Origin: Candidatus Leucobacter sulfamidivorax
GTDB taxonomy: Bacteria > Actinomycetota > Actinomycetes > Actinomycetales > Microbacteriaceae
NCBI GenBank assembly: GCA_016771945.1
Contig: QZLF01000001.1
Coordinates: 496,001 to 560,000, forward strand
DNA length: 64,000 bases
Direction: 5' to 3'
Numbering within the stretch: the stretch's first letter is position 1; every line of letters starts with the position of its first letter. Below are positions 1 to 8,440 of the stretch, piece after piece. The notes beneath the pieces were generated by a model. That model was not told the DNA's origin and did no database searches. It was given only the letters and a program-made list of their open reading frames with translations. The translations under genes and the position numbers were made by a program.

Positions 1-631
1 CCTGCGCGGCGCTGGTCTGCCGCTCGAGCTCGAGCTCGCGGCCCTGGGCCTCGAGCAGCGCCTGCGTGCGCGCCGCGCGCCAGCCGCGCTCGCCGAAGAA
101 GTAGGCCCCGCCGAAGTACATCAGGTTGGTGATGATCTGCAGCACCGCGAAGGTGGCGTAGGCCGAGAAGATCCCGGATCGCGGGAGGCCGGGGAACACG
201 GCGCTGTCCGCCGCGAAGAGCAGGCTCACCACGAGCCAGGCGATCATGGCGACGGCGATGATCACCCGCGACCACACCGAGAGCGCCCGGTTCTGCTCCC
301 AGGCGCCCACGGTGTAGAGCGCCAGGAAGAGGCAGATGTTCACGACCAGGATCTCGGGCACCCCGAACTGGCCGCAGACGAAGAAGCCGATCGATACGGC
401 GACGGCGACCGGCACGGGCCAGCGGCGGCGCACGGCGAGCGGCAGCGTGCAGAGCCCCAGACCGATCACCCAGACCCAGGGCTCCGGCGTCTCGTCGTAG
501 ATGCCGGTGCGCTGGTAGAGCAGGGAGGTGGTCGCCGCGGCGAGGGCGAGCAGCAGCGCGAGCACCGCGTCGATGCGCAGCGCCTCCGCCGGAGGTCTCG
601 GTCGTGCCCAGTGCTCGCCGTGCAGTGCCAT
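1..631 (-). CDS. Sensor histidine kinase, N-terminal part (cut by window edge)
   Basis: Reading from ATG at 631 toward position 1 gives an open frame that leaves the window. It starts MALHGEHWARPRP and then shows about five hydrophobic segments separated by short charged loops, ending in a helix rich in Glu/Gln/Arg (LLEAQGRELELERQTSAA). This multi-span membrane sensor followed by a coiled-coil linker is typical of NarL/DesK-type two-component kinases of actinobacteria; the dimerisation and ATPase domains would lie outside the window, so the family call is inferred. A -10 box TACGCT (minus strand, 638-643) ends 6 nt before the start codon, so the mRNA is probably leaderless. The gene is divergent from the ABC exporter at 754. 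Confidence 0.6.
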   Translation of the reverse strand, partial: MALHGEHWARPRPPAEALRIDAVLALLLALAAATTSLLYQRTGIYDETPEPWVWVIGLGLCTLPLAVRRRWPVPVAVAVSIGFFVCGQFGVPEILVVNICLFLALYTVGAWEQNRALSVWSRVIIAVAMIAWLVVSLLFAADSAVFPGLPRSGIFSAYATFAVLQIITNLMYFGGAYFFGERGWRAARTQALLEAQGRELELERQTSAAQ

Positions 632-679
632 GGATCCAGCGTAGAGCGGACGGAGGGGTGGCGCCTCCGACCTCAGGAG

Positions 680-695
680 GAGGCGGATCCGCCTC
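680..695. promoter_or_regulatory. Perfect 16-bp palindrome upstream of ABC exporter
   Basis: GAGGCGGATCCGCCTC reads the same on both strands. It lies in the divergent region between the sensor kinase and the ABC exporter, centred about 42 bp upstream of a -10-like TAGCGT at 727-732. It could be an operator for a regulator of the exporter; this is inference from position and symmetry only. Confidence 0.35.
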
Positions 696-753
696 GAGGA
701 GGATGCACCGGCCCGCCGGCACCTCGTAGCGTGGAGGCGAGGAAAGGAGCGAC

Positions 754-1650
754 ATGATCGAGATCGCAGGCGTCTCGCGCAGCTTCGGCAGCCGCAAGGT
801 GCTCGACGACGTGAGCTTCCGCGTCGAGAGCGGACGCATGACCGGCTTCGTTGGCGGGAACGGCGCGGGCAAGACCACGACGATGCGCATCATCCTGGGG
901 GTGCTCGCGGCGCAGAGCGGCGAGGTGCGCTTCGAGGGGCAGCCGATCACGGTCGCGGATCGCGCCCGCTTCGGCTACATGCCGGAGGAGCGGGGGCTGT
1001 ACCCCAAGATGAAGGTGCTGGAGCAGCTGGTCTATCTGGGCCGCCTGCACGGCCTGACCGGGGGCGAGGCGAAGGACTCCGCCGAGGGGCTGCTGAAGCG
1101 CCTCGGGCTGGGCGAGCGGATGAACGATCCGCTCGAGAGCCTCTCGCTCGGCAACCAGCAGCGGGCGCAGATCGCGGCCTCGCTCGTGCACCGCCCGACC
1201 GCCCTCGTGCTCGACGAGCCCTTCTCCGGGCTCGACCCGCTCGCGGTGGAGGTCGTGCTCGGCGTGCTGCGGGACTACGCGGCCCAGGGCGCGCCCGTGC
1301 TCTTCTCCTCGCACCAGCTCGACATCGTCGAGCGGCTCTGCGACGATGTCGTCGTCATCGGCGACGGCCGCATCCTCGCGGCGGGATCGCGCGACTCCCT
1401 GCGCGCCGAGCACTCGGGACGCGCCTTCGAGATCGAGCTCACGGGCCCCACCGCCGACGCCGGATGGGTGCGCGAGCAGCCCGGCGTCACGGTCACCTCG
1501 CTCGACGGGGGCTTCGCCCGCTTCGAGGCCGACACCGACGAGGCGGCGCAGGCGGTGCTCGCGCGCGCCGTGGGCGGATCCGCCGCGATCCGGCGCTTCG
1601 GCCAGGTCACCCCCTCGCTCGCCCAGATCTTCAAGGAGGTCGTGAAATGA
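754..1650 (+). CDS. ABC transporter ATP-binding protein (NatA-like)
   Basis: This 298-residue protein is the nucleotide-binding subunit of an ABC exporter, acting at the inner face of the membrane. Visible motifs are Walker A GGNGAGKTT (residues 34-42), signature LSLGNQQ (130-136) and Walker B LVLDEP (151-156), followed by a roughly 90-residue C-terminal extension as in NatA/YhaQ-type proteins. The start ATG has the ribosome site GAAAGGAG a few bases upstream. The stop overlaps the start of the membrane subunit at 1647 (ATGA), so the two are translationally coupled. Substrate is unknown; NatA family members export sodium, drugs or peptides. Confidence 0.9.
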   Translation: MIEIAGVSRSFGSRKVLDDVSFRVESGRMTGFVGGNGAGKTTTMRIILGVLAAQSGEVRFEGQPITVADRARFGYMPEERGLYPKMKVLEQLVYLGRLHGLTGGEAKDSAEGLLKRLGLGERMNDPLESLSLGNQQRAQIAASLVHRPTALVLDEPFSGLDPLAVEVVLGVLRDYAAQGAPVLFSSHQLDIVERLCDDVVVIGDGRILAAGSRDSLRAEHSGRAFEIELTGPTADAGWVREQPGVTVTSLDGGFARFEADTDEAAQAVLARAVGGSAAIRRFGQVTPSLAQIFKEVVK

Positions 1651-2774
1651 ACGCCGCCACCAGCCAGAACCCCGTCGGAGGCCGGCAGCTCAGCGCCGCC
1701 CAGGGGGCGTGGATCGTCGCCGAGCGGGAGATCAGCACGAAGCTGCGCAGCAAGGCGTTCCTCATCTCCACGGGCGTGCTGCTGCTGCTCATGCTCGGCG
1801 CCGTCGTCTTCGGCGGGATCATCTCGCAGACCGGCGGCTTCGGCGGCAAGACCTCGGTGGCCGTCGTCGCCGAGACCGCGGCCAAGGTCGACGCCCAGGT
1901 CTTCGACGTCACCTCGGTGGCGGATCGCGCCGCCGCCGAGCGCGCCGTGCTCGACGGCGATGTCGACGCCGCCGTCGTCCCCGGCGGCGACACCGAGGTC
2001 GGCCTCACGGTGCTCGCGGCCGACGAGCCGCCGATGGGCCTCGTCCAGGCGCTCTCGGCCTCGCCGTCGATCGAACTGCTCGACCCCGTGTCCCAGAACC
2101 CGCTGATCGCCTACTTCATCGCGATCGCCTTCGGCATCGTGTTCATGATGAGCGCGATCACCTTCGGCGCGACGATCGCGCAGAGCGTGGTGGAGGAGAA
2201 GCAGACCCGCATCGTCGAGATCCTGCTCGCCTCGATCTCGGCCCGCACCCTGATGGCCGGCAAGATCCTCGGCAACAGCATCCTCGCGCTCGGGCAGATC
2301 GTCGCGATCGCGGCGCTCGCCTCGGTGGGCATGCTCGCCACGGGGCAGGATCTGCTGCTCGGCGAGCTCGGCAGCTCGCTCATCTGGTTCGCGATCCTCT
2401 TCGCCCTCGGCTTCGTGCTGCTCGCCTCGCTGTATGCGGCGCTCGCCTCCCTCGTGTCCCGGCAGGAGGACGTGGCCTCGGCGACGAGCCCCGTCATGTG
2501 GCTCATCATGATCCCCTACATCGCGATCATCATGTTCCACACGAACCCCGAGGCGCTCGCGATCATGAGCTACATCCCGTTCTCGGCGCCCGTGGGCATG
2601 CCGATGCGCCTCTTCCTGGGCACGGCCGAGTGGTGGGAGCCGTACCTGTCGGCGCTCGTGCTGCTCGTGTCGATCGCGATCGTGATCCGGATCGGGGCGC
2701 GCATCTACGAGCGGTCGATCCTGCGCACCGGTCAGCGGGTGAAGCTCGGCGAGGCGCTGAAGGCCGACGCCTGA
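1647..2774 (+). CDS. ABC transporter permease (NatB-like, ABC-2 type)
   Basis: A 375-residue membrane protein starting at ATG 1647, which overlaps the ATPase stop (ATGA) and has GGAGG nine bases upstream. One transmembrane helix near the N terminus is followed by a soluble extracytoplasmic domain of about 150 residues and then a cluster of about five or six helices from IAYFIAIAFGIVFMMS onward. This layout is that of ABC-2/NatB permeases. It forms an exporter with the preceding ATPase. The longer upstream open frame is a shadow of the ATPase gene and was not used. Confidence 0.88.
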   Translation: MNAATSQNPVGGRQLSAAQGAWIVAEREISTKLRSKAFLISTGVLLLLMLGAVVFGGIISQTGGFGGKTSVAVVAETAAKVDAQVFDVTSVADRAAAERAVLDGDVDAAVVPGGDTEVGLTVLAADEPPMGLVQALSASPSIELLDPVSQNPLIAYFIAIAFGIVFMMSAITFGATIAQSVVEEKQTRIVEILLASISARTLMAGKILGNSILALGQIVAIAALASVGMLATGQDLLLGELGSSLIWFAILFALGFVLLASLYAALASLVSRQEDVASATSPVMWLIMIPYIAIIMFHTNPEALAIMSYIPFSAPVGMPMRLFLGTAEWWEPYLSALVLLVSIAIVIRIGARIYERSILRTGQRVKLGEALKADA

Positions 2775-2854
2775 GGAACGTGACGGTCGAGACCGGGCGC
2801 GCCGCAGGCGTGCTCGGCCTCGACCGCTCCCGTCCGTCCCCGTCGACCCGGGGC

Positions 2855-2908
2855 GAAAGGCCGGCTTTCGCGCTGGATCCCGGAACACGCAGCGAGAATC
2901 GGCCTTTC
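2855..2908. terminator. Stem-loop between convergent genes
   Basis: GAAAGGCCG at 2855-2863 pairs with CGGCCTTTC at 2900-2908, and inner bases (CGCTG/CAGCG) extend the stem. It lies between the convergent ABC permease and S4-protein genes and probably ends transcription from both sides; there is no long T-run. Confidence 0.55.
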
Positions 2909-2922
2909 ACGGGGTCGGGTCC

Positions 2923-3285
2923 CTACTCGCGACCCCGCAGCCGGTCGATCTCGCGGCGGTCGCGCTTGGTCGGGCGGCCGGCGCCGCGCTCCCGCACCAC
3001 GGCGGCGGGCCGCTCGACCCTGGGCGGAGGGGGAGGCGTGAGGTCCTCGAAGAGGGCGGCGGCCTCGGTCGCGCTGCCGCGCCGGGTCGCGAGCCCCGCG
3101 ACCCGGTAGATCCGCTCGAGGCCGTGCAGGCGCACGCGCACCGTGTCGCCGATGCTCACCGGCTGCGCGGGCTTGGCCGTCGCGTCGTTGACGCGCACGT
3201 GCCCCGCCTTGCAGGCCGCGGTCGCCTGGCTGCGCGTCTTCGCGAGGCGCACGGCCCAGACCCAGGCATCCACTCGTACCGACAC
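2923..3285 (-). CDS. S4-domain RNA-binding protein
   Basis: A 120-residue protein with an S4 fold at its N terminus (VRVDAWVWAVRLAKTRSQA, then GHVRVNDATAKPAQPVSIGD) and a basic tail. Such small S4 proteins (Hsp15/RqcP type) bind structured RNA, often stalled 50S ribosomes. The GTG at 3285 is chosen because the S4 motif begins right after it and a -10 box TATGCT (3292-3297, minus strand) lies 6 nt upstream, implying a leaderless message; the longer frame upstream has no family similarity. It is divergent from the YigZ gene, sharing a 31-bp promoter region. Confidence 0.85.
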   Translation of the reverse strand: MSVRVDAWVWAVRLAKTRSQATAACKAGHVRVNDATAKPAQPVSIGDTVRVRLHGLERIYRVAGLATRRGSATEAAALFEDLTPPPPPRVERPAAVVRERGAGRPTKRDRREIDRLRGRE

Positions 3286-3316
3286 GCCCCGAGCATACCT
3301 GTCGCAGAATAGAGGG

Positions 3317-3952
3317 GTGGAGTACGAGACCATCGCGGGGCCGGTCGATGCCGAGATCGAGATCTCGCGGTCGAGGTTTCTCGCGCGGCTCGAGCGGGTG
3401 GACACCGAGGCGGCCGCACGGGAGGTCATCGCCGCCGTGCGCGCCGAGCACCCGCGGGCCCGCCACCACTGCAGCGCGTTCGTGCTCGGAGCGGCGCAGC
3501 GCATCCTGCGCTCGAACGACGACGGAGAGCCGAGCGGCACCGCCGGCGCCCCGATGCTCGACGCCCTCGTGAGCGCGGGGCTGAGCGACGTGGTCGCCGT
3601 CGTCACCCGCTACTTCGGCGGGGTGCTGCTGGGCGCAGGCGGGCTCACCCGCGCCTACCGTGCGGCGGTCGCCGAGGCGGTGCGCGACGCCCCGCGCGTG
3701 CGCCGCGCCGAGCGTCGCGAGCTGCGAGTGCGCACGGGGTACGACATCGCCGCCCAGGTCGAGGCCGAGGCGCGCCGCCGGGGCTGGACCGTGGGGGATG
3801 CCGAGTACGGTGAGGCCGTCGAGCAGGCGTACCTCGTGCCCGAGGCGGATCGCGGAGCACTCGCGGCGCTCGCGGCCGAGCTCAGCTCGGGATCCGCGGT
3901 CCTCGTGCCCGGCGGGCTCGCCTACGTCGACCTGCCGGTCGGCGCTCCCTGA
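3317..3952 (+). CDS. YigZ/IMPACT family protein
   Basis: A 211-residue protein with the UPF0029/IMPACT N-terminal domain: ARHHCSAFVLG, NDDGEPSGTAGAPML and VVAVVTRYFGGVLLGAGGL are the conserved blocks of the family, followed by a C-terminal DUF1949-like ferredoxin-fold domain. Eukaryotic IMPACT modulates translation control; the bacterial role is not settled. Start GTG 3317 is preceded at 6 nt by CAGAAT (3305-3310), suggesting leaderless transcription. Full length for the family. Confidence 0.9.
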   Translation: MEYETIAGPVDAEIEISRSRFLARLERVDTEAAAREVIAAVRAEHPRARHHCSAFVLGAAQRILRSNDDGEPSGTAGAPMLDALVSAGLSDVVAVVTRYFGGVLLGAGGLTRAYRAAVAEAVRDAPRVRRAERRELRVRTGYDIAAQVEAEARRRGWTVGDAEYGEAVEQAYLVPEADRGALAALAAELSSGSAVLVPGGLAYVDLPVGAP

Positions 3953-3983
3953 ACTCCTGAGCCACCCGAACGCCGACCGTCCC

Positions 3984-4047
3984 CGAAACAGTCGTCACTC
4001 TGATGCGCCATTTCGCGATTTACCGCACCGAAGTGCCAACTGTTTCG
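3984..4047. terminator. Long imperfect stem-loop after YigZ gene
   Basis: CGAAACAGT (3984-3992) pairs with ACTGTTTCG (4039-4047), and the stem continues with CACT/AGTG after a mismatch. The element fills the gap between the YigZ gene and the esterase and may act as a terminator or be a REP-like element. Confidence 0.45.
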
Positions 4048-4099
4048 AGAAAGAACGAGGACGAGCGCGAAGGGGCGGGCGGCCCGGCAGAATGGGACC

Positions 4100-5683
4100 A
4101 TGAACGATGCAGCGCCGATGGCCGAAGCGCCGACCGCGGAGCCGCCGATCGCCAGGGCCCCCGCGGGGACGTTCCGGGGCGCCGCCCTGCCGGGGGTGAA
4201 GGCCTGGCGCGGCATCCGCTACGCCGAGCCGCCGACCGGCGAGCTGCGCTGGCGCGCGCCGGTCGCGCCCGCCGACGTCGACCCCGATGAGGAGGGCGTC
4301 GTCGACGCGCTCGAGTTCGGCCCCGCCTGCCCGCAGTCGCGCACGGCCGCGGTGCCGATGCATGGGGACATCCGCTTCGACGAGGACTGCCTCTCGCTCA
4401 ACGTCTGGGCGCCCGAGGGGCACGAGGATCCGCTGCCCGTCATGGTCTGGCTGCACGGCGGCGCCTACCTCTTCGGCACCGGGGCGCAGAGCCTGTACGG
4501 CGGCGCCGAGCTCGCCGTCGACGGCGTGGTCGTCGTCACCCTCAACTACCGCCTCGGCGCCCTCGGCTTCCTCGAGCTCACCCGCTGCGGCGAGCCCGGC
4601 GAGTTCGACGGCAACCTCGCCCTGCGCGACGTCCTGCTCGCGCTGCGGTGGGTGCAGCGCAACATCGCGGCCTTCGGCGGCGACCCGTCGCGCGTGACCC
4701 TCTTCGGGGAGTCGGCGGGCGGCGGGCTCGTCACGACGCTGCTCGCGACGCCGTCGGCCGAGGGGCTCTTCCACCGTGCGATCGCCCAGTCGTCGCCGGC
4801 CTCCAGCGTCTACGGCGAGGACCGCGCCTTCGGCGTCGCCCGGCGCGTGCTCACCGAGGTGGGCATCTCGGTGGGCGACGCGGGCGAGCTGCGCGACGTC
4901 CCTCTCGAGGAGGTGATGCAGGCCGTGCTGAAGGTGTTCGGCGACGTGCCGGCCGAGGCGCCGGGCACCATCGCCTTCGCGCCCGTGGTCGACGGCGAGC
5001 TCGTGCCCGAGTCGCCCGTGCAGGTGCTGCGCGAGGGGCGTGGGCTGCCGGTGCCCCTCATCATCGGGACGAACAAGGACGAGGCGTCCATGTTCAAGTT
5101 CCTGAAGTCGCCGCTGGTGCCGGTGAGCGACGCGCGCATCCTCGGGATGCTGGCCGACATCAGGGAGGAGCGCCCCGAGCTCACGGTGCCCGACATCGAG
5201 CGGGTGCGCACTGCCTACGAGGGTCTGCGCCGGCAGGCGGTGGGGCTCGGCATCGGCCGGGACATCGGCTTCCGGCTCCCCGCGCTGTGGATCGCCGAGG
5301 GGCACTCGGAGGTCGCGCCCACGTGGCTGTACCGCTTCGACCACGCCACGCCGATCCTGCGCCTCAGCGGCCTGGGTGCGATCCACGCGAGCGAGCTGCC
5401 CTACGTGTGGCGGCGGATCGGCGACCCCTCCACGGAGCTCGCCTTCCGGCTCGGCGGGCGTCGCGTCGCCGAGCGCATCTCGCAGCGGATGAGCGCGCGC
5501 TGGCTGGCCTTCGCGAAGGGGGAGGACCCGGATGCGGAAGGCATGGCCGACGCGCCCGACTGGCCGCGCTACGAGCCGGAGAGCCGGGAGAGCCTCGTGA
5601 TCGCGGAGCGGGATCGGATCGTGGCGGATCTCGACGCGGAGCTGCGCGAGGGCTGGGGCGACGAGGTGCTCGCCTTTCCCTGA
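4100..5683 (+). CDS. Carboxylesterase, type B (COesterase family)
   Basis: A 527-residue alpha/beta-hydrolase. The nucleophile elbow GESAGG carries the catalytic serine at residue 205; the oxyanion region LHGGAYLFG is at 119-126, an acidic residue is in the TNKDEAS block and the catalytic histidine in GAIHASELPYVW. The family hydrolyses carboxylic esters, including aryl and carbamate esters. Start ATG 4100 has CAGAAT at 4088-4093, 6 nt upstream, so it is probably leaderless. There is no signal peptide, so it is cytoplasmic. It stands alone and convergent with exonuclease III; any link to the nearby catabolic genes is conjecture. Confidence 0.9.
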   Translation: MNDAAPMAEAPTAEPPIARAPAGTFRGAALPGVKAWRGIRYAEPPTGELRWRAPVAPADVDPDEEGVVDALEFGPACPQSRTAAVPMHGDIRFDEDCLSLNVWAPEGHEDPLPVMVWLHGGAYLFGTGAQSLYGGAELAVDGVVVVTLNYRLGALGFLELTRCGEPGEFDGNLALRDVLLALRWVQRNIAAFGGDPSRVTLFGESAGGGLVTTLLATPSAEGLFHRAIAQSSPASSVYGEDRAFGVARRVLTEVGISVGDAGELRDVPLEEVMQAVLKVFGDVPAEAPGTIAFAPVVDGELVPESPVQVLREGRGLPVPLIIGTNKDEASMFKFLKSPLVPVSDARILGMLADIREERPELTVPDIERVRTAYEGLRRQAVGLGIGRDIGFRLPALWIAEGHSEVAPTWLYRFDHATPILRLSGLGAIHASELPYVWRRIGDPSTELAFRLGGRRVAERISQRMSARWLAFAKGEDPDAEGMADAPDWPRYEPESRESLVIAERDRIVADLDAELREGWGDEVLAFP

Positions 5684-5734
5684 GCGGGCGGTCCGGCGCT
5701 CGCCGAAGCGATGCCCGCGACGCGGCGCGCGCCG

Positions 5735-6619
5735 TCAGCCGAAGATCATCGGGGTGTCGAAGTCCTCGTCATCGTAGGCGGAGCCGAGCAGGTCGGGGTC
5801 GAGGTCGCAGACCACGGGCACGTGATCGCTCGGCCCGTCGCCCTTGCGCTCCTCGCGGTGGATCGAGGCGCCCGTCACCGCGCCGGCGAAGGCGGGGGAG
5901 CCCAGGATGAAGTCGATGCGCATGCCCTCGTTGCGAGGGAAGCGCAGCTGCTTGTAGTCCCAGAAGGTGTATCCCTCCGGCACGAGCGGCCGCACCACGT
6001 CCTCCAGCGGGGGCGAGAAGGAGGCGAACATCGAGCGCTCATCGGGAGAGACGTGGGTGGAGCGCCCCTCCTCGAAGGAGGGATCGCCCATGTCGGCGGC
6101 CAGCGGCGCGATGTTCCAGTCGCCCATGAGCGCGAGGGGCAGCTCGGGATCGGCCTCGATCCACCGCTCGGCGTCGGCGCGCAGCGCGGCCAGCCACTCG
6201 AGCTTGTAGGCGTAGTGCGGATCGTCGAGCGCGCGGCCGTTCGGCACGTAGAGGCTCCACAGGCGCAGATCGCCGACCGTCACCCCGAGCGCGCGGGCCT
6301 CGAGCGGCAACCCGTTCGGTCCGACGCCCTGGGCGGCCTCCTGCCCCTTGATGGGCTTCCCGAAGCCGGGCATCCCCTCGAAGCCGTAGGCGACCTCGGT
6401 CATCTCGTGGCGGCTCGCGAAGGCGACGCCGTTCCACTGGTTCAGGCCGTGGATCTCGAGGTGATACCCGGCGCGCTCGAACTCGTCGGCGGGGAACTGC
6501 TCGGGTCGGCACTTGATCTCCTGCATCGCGAGCACGTCGATGTCCTCGCGCACCAGCCAGTCGACCACGCGGCCGGCTCGGGTGCGGATCGAGTTGACGT
6601 TCCAGGTGGCGATGCGCAT
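5735..6619 (-). CDS. xthA: Exodeoxyribonuclease III
   Basis: A 294-residue exonuclease III/AP endonuclease of the EEP superfamily, acting in base-excision repair. It begins MRIATWNVNSIRTR, has the metal-binding glutamate in AMQEIK (residue 34), the GDWNIAP block and the C-terminal SDHVPV block carrying the catalytic histidine. ATG 6619 is preceded at 6 nt by TACGCT (6626-6631, minus strand), a leaderless arrangement. A 17-bp copy of its start region recurs at 6728-6744. Confidence 0.93.
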   Translation of the reverse strand: MRIATWNVNSIRTRAGRVVDWLVREDIDVLAMQEIKCRPEQFPADEFERAGYHLEIHGLNQWNGVAFASRHEMTEVAYGFEGMPGFGKPIKGQEAAQGVGPNGLPLEARALGVTVGDLRLWSLYVPNGRALDDPHYAYKLEWLAALRADAERWIEADPELPLALMGDWNIAPLAADMGDPSFEEGRSTHVSPDERSMFASFSPPLEDVVRPLVPEGYTFWDYKQLRFPRNEGMRIDFILGSPAFAGAVTGASIHREERKGDGPSDHVPVVCDLDPDLLGSAYDDEDFDTPMIFG

Positions 6620-6640
6620 GGATTCAGCGTAGTCCAGCAG

Positions 6641-6742
6641 TCAGTTGGGAACGGCCGAGCCCGCGGCCCAGAGGCCCGCGGCGCGCCCGGAGCACAGCGA
6701 GAAATCGCTGTGCTCTTCACGGACGCGGGTGGCGATGCGCAT
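6641..6742 (-). CDS. Possible leaderless 33-codon ORF copying the xthA start
   Basis: On the minus strand an ORF begins MRIATRVREEHSDFSL and stops after 33 codons. Its first five codons and the sequence around them (GGTGGCGATGCGCATGG) duplicate the xthA start. A TAGCCT box lies 7 nt upstream of its ATG, as in other leaderless genes here. It contains a perfect 10-bp hairpin. It may be a leader-type peptide, a relic of duplication, or noise; no family is recognised. Confidence 0.25.
   Translation of the reverse strand: MRIATRVREEHSDFSLCSGRAAGLWAAGSAVPN
6691..6714. terminator. Perfect 10-bp hairpin with GAAA loop
   Basis: AGCACAGCGA, loop GAAA (6701-6704), TCGCTGTGCT. It lies downstream of the alpha/beta hydrolase gene on the minus strand and upstream of xthA, so it could end the six-gene operon that runs from 11358 to 6793. 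No T-run follows on the minus strand. Confidence 0.45.
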
Positions 6743-6792
6743 GGGCTCAAGGCTACCGGCTTCGCGGCCGGACCCGTTCGGCCTTCAGCGCC

Positions 6793-7980
6793 TCAGCCCA
6801 TCTCGGCGAAGGTCTCGGCCACCCAGTCGGCGGTGAACTCGCCCACGTAGGGCATGTTGTCGAGACCGATGTGCTCGGCGCCGCCCTCCTCCTGGGTGAA
6901 GATGCGCAGCTCCCGCTTCGGCGAGTTCACCGCAGCCTCGTACTCGTCGTGGGCGTACGAGACCGGGATCTGCCGGTCGCCCTCGCCGTGGGTCACGAGG
7001 AAGGGCACCGTGATCCGCTCGACGACCCCCTCCAGGCGCATGTTCTTCGTCTTCTCGATGAAGTCGTCCATGTCGCTCGCGCCGAACACCCAGTGCACGT
7101 GGTCCCAGTAGTGCGGTACCGGATTCTCGCCCTCGCGGCGGCGGCGCGCCTCCTGCACGGCGGCCCAGTCGTAGTTCGCGCCCCACGCGACGGCGAGCGC
7201 GATGCGCTTCTCGAACGCCGTCGCCCGCGGCACGTAGTACCCGCCGAGCGACCAGCCGACGAGGCCGACCTTCGAGACGTCGACGCCCAGCTCCTCGGCG
7301 TGGGCCTCGATCCAGTCGAGGGTCGCCGCGGCCCACACCTCGGTGTCGAAGCGGGCGCGGAGATCGCGCATGCGCAGGGCCTCTCCCGAGCCGGGCGGGT
7401 CCATCATGAGCGTCGAGATGCCGCGGGCCGCGAGCTGCTGCGGGAACCCGGAGGTGTACATCATCTCCTTGGTGGAGTCGAGACCGTTCCACATCACGAC
7501 GAGCGGCTTCGGCCCGTCGCCCGGCGCGCGGTAGAAGTAGCCGGGCAGCGACGAGTCGACGCCCTCGACGCCCTCGTCCGCGCGGACGTAGGGGATCTCC
7601 ACGGTCGTCATCGGCACGTCGCCGAGCCGGGCGTGCTTGAGCAGCAGGTCGATCGACTTCTGGTACGCGGCCTTGCGGCCCTCCCAGTTCGGCGACTGCA
7701 GGCGCTCCGCCTGCGAGGTGTAGAGCGCCGCGCGGTAGTACTTCTCCGAGGCGCCCTTCCTCCAGCCGCGCGCCTCGTCGGTCTCGGCCGCGGCGAGCAG
7801 CCGATCGGCGACCGCCTGCCACGAGGCGTAGAGCAGCTCGGTGCCGGCGTCGTCGCCGTGCTGCGACGCCTCGAGCACCGGGCGCGAGGCCTTGTCGACG
7901 TCGTCGATCAGGCCGCCGTTGTTGAGCGTGGCGACGACCGACATGCTCCAGACGTAGTTGGTGGGGAAGTACATGTACAT
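6793..7980 (-). CDS. Alpha/beta hydrolase, C-C-hydrolase-like (DHPONH/FrsA-type)
   Basis: A 395-residue alpha/beta-hydrolase with a helical N-terminal region of about 125 residues before the core. The nucleophile elbow GWSLGG places serine at residue 244; aspartate 335 (THGEGDRQ) and histidine 370 (GGAEHIG) complete the triad. The architecture resembles 2,6-dihydroxypseudooxynicotine hydrolase, which cleaves a C-C bond next to a carbonyl, but the actual substrate is unknown. RBS AGGAG is nine bases upstream of ATG 7980. It is the last gene of the operon that begins with the flavin monooxygenase at 11358, so it probably acts after hydroxylation of the same substrate. Confidence 0.82.
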   Translation of the reverse strand: MYMYFPTNYVWSMSVVATLNNGGLIDDVDKASRPVLEASQHGDDAGTELLYASWQAVADRLLAAAETDEARGWRKGASEKYYRAALYTSQAERLQSPNWEGRKAAYQKSIDLLLKHARLGDVPMTTVEIPYVRADEGVEGVDSSLPGYFYRAPGDGPKPLVVMWNGLDSTKEMMYTSGFPQQLAARGISTLMMDPPGSGEALRMRDLRARFDTEVWAAATLDWIEAHAEELGVDVSKVGLVGWSLGGYYVPRATAFEKRIALAVAWGANYDWAAVQEARRRREGENPVPHYWDHVHWVFGASDMDDFIEKTKNMRLEGVVERITVPFLVTHGEGDRQIPVSYAHDEYEAAVNSPKRELRIFTQEEGGAEHIGLDNMPYVGEFTADWVAETFAEMG

Positions 7981-8004
7981 GGGTGAGGGCTCCTGGGTCG
8001 AGGT

Positions 8005-8430
8005 CTAGTGCGGGATGCCGAGCTCGGTCACCGTGCCGTCGCGGCGGATGCTGGTGAACGAGTTGTAGGCGACGAGGATGTCGGAGAACCTGCCGTCGGC
8101 GTCGAGTCGATACGAGATCACGCCGTGGAACTCGAACCTGTCGCCCTGCACCACCGGGCCGAAGAGCGATTCGGGATCGTCGCGCTCGGCCGTGAAGTAG
8201 GTGTCCATGCGGATCGCCACGTTCGTGTCCGAGCCGACGAAGTCGGTCGGCTCGAGCCGCTCCTCGAAGGTCGACCAGATCTTCGCGTAGTGATCCTTCA
8301 TGCCCTGCACGCCGTCGAACTCGAGCGTGCCGTTCTTCATGTGCATGTTCTCGGCGAGGTAGTCCTCGAAGGCGGTCTCGTCGCGGCGGTTGAACCGCGC
8401 GATGTAGTCGTCGAACTGCTGCTTCTGCAT
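8005..8430 (-). CDS. SnoaL/NTF2-fold protein
   Basis: A 141-residue single-domain protein with the pattern of the SnoaL-like/NTF2 superfamily: an N-terminal helix (QFDDYIARFNRRDETAFEDYLAE), then alternating strands with FEFHGVISYRLDADGRFSDI near the end. Members are isomerases, cyclases, hydratases or small-ligand binders. GAGGAG precedes ATG 8430 by six bases. It lies 24 bp before the hydrolase and 10 bp after the SDR of the same operon, so it probably acts on a pathway intermediate. Catalytic residues cannot be assigned. Confidence 0.75.
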   Translation of the reverse strand: MQKQQFDDYIARFNRRDETAFEDYLAENMHMKNGTLEFDGVQGMKDHYAKIWSTFEERLEPTDFVGSDTNVAIRMDTYFTAERDDPESLFGPVVQGDRFEFHGVISYRLDADGRFSDILVAYNSFTSIRRDGTVTELGIPH

Positions 8431-8440
8431 GTGGGCCTCC

